From an uncultured Cellvibrio sp. (GTDB lineage Bacteria > Pseudomonadota > Gammaproteobacteria > Pseudomonadales > Cellvibrionaceae), in assembly GCA_946480695.1 (NCBI GenBank), contig CAMLKG010000039.1:1-34411 (forward strand): a stretch of DNA of 34,411 nucleotides, read 5' to 3'. The position numbers and the translations under genes were made by a program. Positions 31,949 to 34,411 of the stretch are shown piece after piece. The notes under the pieces were generated by a model, which saw only the letters and a program-made list of their open reading frames with translations, was not told the DNA's origin and did not search any database. Each line of letters begins with the position of its first letter. Position 1 is the first letter of the stretch.

Positions 31949-32076
31949 GTCTAACGTTGTGTTCATGTAAGTAGCGCATTGCGATAAATTTGCGTAGCAA
32001 TTCGCTAAATGCGCTACTTACAAACTGTCGAGTGGAGGCGCAGGCATCGTAACGGTGTTGGAACACCTTGTTAATT
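31949..32076 (-). repeat. attC-like site, clearest example
   Basis: Read leftward, it starts TTAACAAGGTGTTCC (overlapping the stop of the 161-residue protein) and ends GAACACAACGTTAGAC. The outer arms pair TAAC...GTGTTC with GAACAC...GTTA, and GTTAGAC fits the R' consensus GTTRRRY exactly. Inside is a perfect 13-bp stem, GTAAGTAGCGCAT with ATGCGCTACTTAC. Confidence 0.7.
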
Positions 32077-32556
32077 TTTAAATTTTTCTGGGTATTTACT
32101 TAACAAAATATAACCGGAAAAAACTGAAACAATAGGGACGCAAAACATGGAGAAAAGCATCAGATTGCCAACACCAAGCGAAGGCAAAGATACCAAAGTA
32201 TTTGGAACAAACCCTATAGCCGAATAAATTTTTAGATTCATTGTATGTGTGTCTTCATTGGTTTTCATGGAAATATATGCGCCGAACGCACCAATGACAA
32301 GGAAACCAAAAACCTTGAAGACATAAGATAGTTCACTGTGAATTTGACTTTCTGGGTTTCTATTTATTATCGCAACGAGCAATGATACCAATAAAGAAAA
32401 TGCTATTTCAGTAACAAACAGAAATCCCAACGCTCGAGCAATTGCCTCAGGTGCGGAGCGTGCATTTATAGGAACGATAAAACAGAAAAATTTCAGCCAG
32501 AGAACTAAGACACCTATAAATACTATAAGGCTTTTCAATTCGATAGTGATGCTCAT
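32071..32556 (-). CDS. Four-helix membrane protein of unknown function
   Basis: This 161-residue protein has four hydrophobic segments, at about 8-28, 40-63, 80-97 and 128-152, with short polar loops (INRNPESQIHSE, KTNEDTHTMN). No catalytic motif is visible and I do not recognise the family. AGGAGGAG lies directly before the ATG, and the GTTA core of an attC-like site ends just upstream. The stop codon is embedded in the next attC-like repeat, as typical for cassette genes. Confidence 0.7.
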   Translation of the reverse strand: MSITIELKSLIVFIGVLVLWLKFFCFIVPINARSAPEAIARALGFLFVTEIAFSLLVSLLVAIINRNPESQIHSELSYVFKVFGFLVIGAFGAYISMKTNEDTHTMNLKIYSAIGFVPNTLVSLPSLGVGNLMLFSMFCVPIVSVFSGYILLSKYPEKFKN

Positions 32557-32565
32557 CTCCTCCTA

Positions 32566-32687
32566 AACTAACGCTGCGGTAAACGGCAGAATATAAGTTG
32601 CGGTTTTTATGGAATACTTTGCACAGCAAAACCACAAAGTTGCGACTTAAATTCTGTTCAGTGGAGCTATGCGGAACGACGTTTCAT
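32566..32687 (-). repeat. attC-like site
   Basis: It runs from ATGAAACGTCGTTCC to GCAGCGTTAGTT (minus strand). It shares CTCCACT..ACAG and TAAGT with the other sites and carries the 16-base block at 32624-32639. The R' core GTTAGTT differs from GTTRRRY at one base. Confidence 0.55.
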
Positions 32688-32707
32688 TAAAACCTCATCT
32701 TGCGCCA

Positions 32708-33042
32708 TCAAAGGGCTGAGCCTGCGATACCGAAGCCAAGTAGAATTATGTAAAAAAAGGCAATGATTCCTACAATTTCAGAAACCCATTTTTGTGAAAT
32801 AGATGTATGAATTTCCTTAACAATACCAATTGCCACAAATATTAATGCCATATAGGCTAAAACCAATGTAATAATACCTAAACAGATTCCAATGCACGGT
32901 TTTTCAGAAAAAAAGTCTCTCTAAATTTAATTAGACTAACTGCGCAGCCGAACATAATTCCGACGTTACCAAGTCGGCCAATATGATTCATGAACCTTTC
33001 TAAGATTGTATCGTTTAATTTTTCCGTTAGCTTCCTAAACAT
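32708..33042 (-). pseudogene. Frameshifted small membrane protein
   Basis: An ATG at 33042 (AAGGGA upstream) opens a frame that reads to MFGCAVSLIKFRETFF and then stops at 32878. A -1 shift at a run of seven T (32908-32914, read leftward) joins it to a second frame ending at TGA 32708 with SEKPCIGICLGIITLVLAYM and two strong membrane helices (LVLAYMALIFVAIGIV and IVGIIAFFYIILLGFGIAG). One extra T would give an intact protein of 111 residues with three helices. It is either a recent frameshift, a sequencing error in a homopolymer, or slippage-dependent expression. The family is not recognised. Confidence 0.6.
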
Positions 33043-33052
33043 GTGTATCCCT

Positions 33053-33140
33053 TTATAAGGTTGTGTTAACGGCAGAATTAAAACTGCGGCTTGCAAACTA
33101 TCCAGAAAACGAAGTGTGCGGTGCTGGAGCGCCTTGTATA
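33053..33140 (-). repeat. attC-like site, shortened
   Basis: Read leftward, ACAAGGCGCTCCAGCACCG (matching ACAAGGTGTTCCAACACCG of the site at 31949) is followed after a short centre by TTCTGCCGTTAACACAACCTTA. The inner TTGTAAGT hairpin is absent and the R' core GTTA is changed to CTTA, so it may be inactive. Confidence 0.45.
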
Positions 33141-33142
33141 AA

Positions 33143-33691
33143 TTACTTATTAGTGATGCTGTCAATTTCAGTTTGATATTTCTTCTGACTAACTTCAAGT
33201 TGCTGAGTCTCAGAATAGAAAGCATATAGGCCAACAACGCCTTTTAAACCCAATAACACCCTTCCGGTTTGTTTCAAGCAAAAAAACGTATAGTCTTTTT
33301 CTTTTTCAAGATCTGCTTTGATTCTATGATAATTATACAATCTTGCGCCATTTTCCCAGCATCCCACTAAAACCTCATACTTACCAGCGGGTAAACTTAT
33401 GGCAGGTTTTGGGCCATCCCAAGTTATTAATGGAGCTTCGTATATAGTTTTACCGCCTTCATCAAAAACTTTTTCGAGCGTTGAAACAACAGTTTTTTGG
33501 TCAAACATATTTTTAGCTTTGATAGATCTAATTATTGCAGTGCTTGATGTTGGTGCCAGAATGTTTTCTGATTTTTTACTCGAAGATGTAGTTTTTACTG
33601 TATTTTCGTTTTTGGCTTCAAGTTTTTTAGTATTGGTAGGCGTGCAGCCAAAAAGCACAGCCGCGATTGCTAAAATTAAAATTTCTTTCAT
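33143..33691 (-). CDS. Predicted lipoprotein
   Basis: This 182-residue protein has a lipoprotein signal peptide: MKEILILAIAAVLFGC, with the lipobox LFGC placing the acylated Cys at 16. A Ser/Thr/Lys-rich linker follows, and then a beta-rich domain including ISLPAGKYEVLVGCWENG and YTFFCLKQTGRVLL. The PAGKYEVLVGC stretch resembles surface-protein strands, but no named family is recognised. AAAGGA lies upstream of the ATG and begins immediately after the right end of the IS element, so the natural promoter has probably been displaced. Confidence 0.65.
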   Translation of the reverse strand: MKEILILAIAAVLFGCTPTNTKKLEAKNENTVKTTSSSKKSENILAPTSSTAIIRSIKAKNMFDQKTVVSTLEKVFDEGGKTIYEAPLITWDGPKPAISLPAGKYEVLVGCWENGARLYNYHRIKADLEKEKDYTFFCLKQTGRVLLGLKGVVGLYAFYSETQQLEVSQKKYQTEIDSITNK

Positions 33692-33704
33692 TAATTTTTT
33701 CCTT

Positions 33705-34411
33705 TGATCTTACCCATAAAAAGTAGACACCCTAACTATGCAGCCAGAGCGGCCATTCGTTCAAATTCTGCTGGCGCAACATAACCAATGCCGGAATGCC
33801 TGCGTAAGCGGTTATAAAAAATTTCTATGTACTCAAAGATACCCGATCTGGCATCTTCAATCGAGTGAAATTGTTGGGTATAAATCAGTTCAACTTTCAA
33901 GCGACTGAAGAATGACTCCATCGGCGCATTGTCCCAACAATTCCTTTGCGACTCATGTTCGGGATGGCGCCATGCTGCTGCATAAAATCAATATATTTTT
34001 GAGCGCGATACTGCACACCTCTATCAGAGTGAATGATTATTCCTGGTTTAATGTCCCGGCGCTCATATGCCATGCGCAATGCATCAGTAATCAGCACCTC
34101 TGTGATACTGATATCCAGTGCCCAACCGACAATGCTACGCGAGTACAAATCCATGACTGCCGCCAGATAGAGCCTCTGCTTTTCAACCCGGATATAGGTA
34201 ATATCCGTTGTCCATTTCTCATTGGGCTTGCTCGCACCAAAGCGACGCCAGAGTAAATTTTCCGATGCATTATGCATCGTCAACGCATGACTTCCATAAT
34301 TGAATGCCTTTCCAGTGAGAGCTTTCAAAATAGTTGAGTCTAAATACTTTAGCTGTTGAGGCTGAACGATCACAATGCCCGCTTGGGGTCATTTCCGTTC
34401 ATCAGGAAGGG
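33705..34411 (-). mobile_element. IS3-family insertion sequence (partial, left end outside)
   Basis: The transposase-distal end begins TGATCTTACCCATAAAAAG at 33705 and continues with TAGACACC, the terminal pattern of IS3-type elements. The element runs off the window. It is inserted 14 bp upstream of the lipoprotein start and cuts the cassette array. No target duplication can be checked because the other end is not visible. Confidence 0.65.
33736..34373 (-). pseudogene. IS3-family transposase OrfB, frameshifted
   Basis: Two frames make up one DDE transposase core. The first (34373-33897) contains WTTDITYI (first Asp) and IIHSDRGVQY (second Asp). The second (to 33736) contains PMESFFSRLKVELIY with the catalytic Glu and the RRHSGIGYVAPAEF tail. 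The break is at SRKG: one A is missing where GGAAATTGTTGGGAC is expected (near 33941 on the plus strand). An in-frame TGA at 34389-34391 also closes the frame upstream, and the usual N-terminal third is not recognisable. It is inactive as read. Confidence 0.75.

Larger units (their letters stand above)
29712..33704 (-). mobile_element. Integron-type gene cassette array
   Basis: All genes between the siderophore terminator and the IS element are on the minus strand, small and AT-rich, and each gene or pair is followed by a related imperfect inverted repeat. Seven repeats are seen (29712, 30463, 30607, 31306, 31949, 32566, 33053), often with the stop codon overlapping a TTAAC start, as in known attC sites. 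A 16-base inner block, CAGCAAAACCACAAAG, is identical in three of them (30663, 31390, 32624). Cargo is toxin-antitoxin pairs and orphan small proteins, as in sedentary chromosomal integrons. No intI or attI is in the window; by gene direction they would lie to the right. Confidence 0.65.

Noticed and set aside
29712..33140. CRISPR array
   Set aside because: The repeats are long, imperfect, structured and separated by whole genes; no short direct repeats with uniform spacers are present.

Overview
The window looks like a gammaproteobacterial chromosome segment, of the Cellvibrio/Pseudomonas kind. This placement is inferred from the creBCD set, a Fur-type iron operator and gene style; nothing in the window proves a genus. 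Three regions differ in base composition: a mid-GC housekeeping part (1-16950), a clearly GC-rich siderophore assembly line (most of 18500-29640), and an AT-rich array of small genes (29700-33700) ending in an IS3-family insertion sequence.

Region 1 (1-14200) is ordinary chromosome. It holds the tail of an unknown gene, a phosphoribosyltransferase next to an erythromycin-esterase-like protein, a YCII-like protein, an acyltransferase-3 membrane protein, and a PAS hybrid sensor kinase. Next come a small membrane protein, a KGG-type stress protein, an AsmA-like protein, a MAPEG protein and a creB-creC-creD two-component locus.

Region 2 (14198-29688) is a compact NRPS siderophore locus. Two divergent transcription units share a promoter region with Fur-box-like sequence. 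Leftward are a salicylate synthase (MbtI/Irp9 type) and an ornithine N5-monooxygenase. Rightward are C-A-PCP-E-C, MbtH, a stand-alone threonine adenylation enzyme, a carrier-Cy-carrier protein, a salicylate-AMP ligase and a methyltransferase, all overlapping or closely spaced and closed by a strong terminator. My reading is as follows: salicylate is made from chorismate, loaded on the first carrier of the Cy protein and joined to threonine loaded in trans. The product is cyclised to a salicyl-methyloxazoline and passed to a module that adds and epimerises a basic amino acid, most likely (hydroxy)ornithine. A terminal C domain probably releases it. No thioesterase, PPTase, receptor or exporter lies in the window.

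Region 3 (29700-33704) looks like a chromosomal-integron-type cassette array. All genes are on the minus strand and are separated by seven related imperfect inverted repeats resembling attC sites. The cargo is typical of such arrays: BrnT/BrnA-like and DUF4160/DUF2442 pairs, a SymE-like toxin, small membrane proteins and a lipoprotein. No integrase gene is visible. The SymE cassette carries, on the opposite strand, two hairpins whose G-U wobbles pair only in plus-strand RNA, ending in a U-tract. This is a good candidate for a SymR-like antisense RNA, and it also contains a perfect CTGT-N8-ACAG (LexA-like) element. The right edge is an IS3-family element with a frameshifted transposase.
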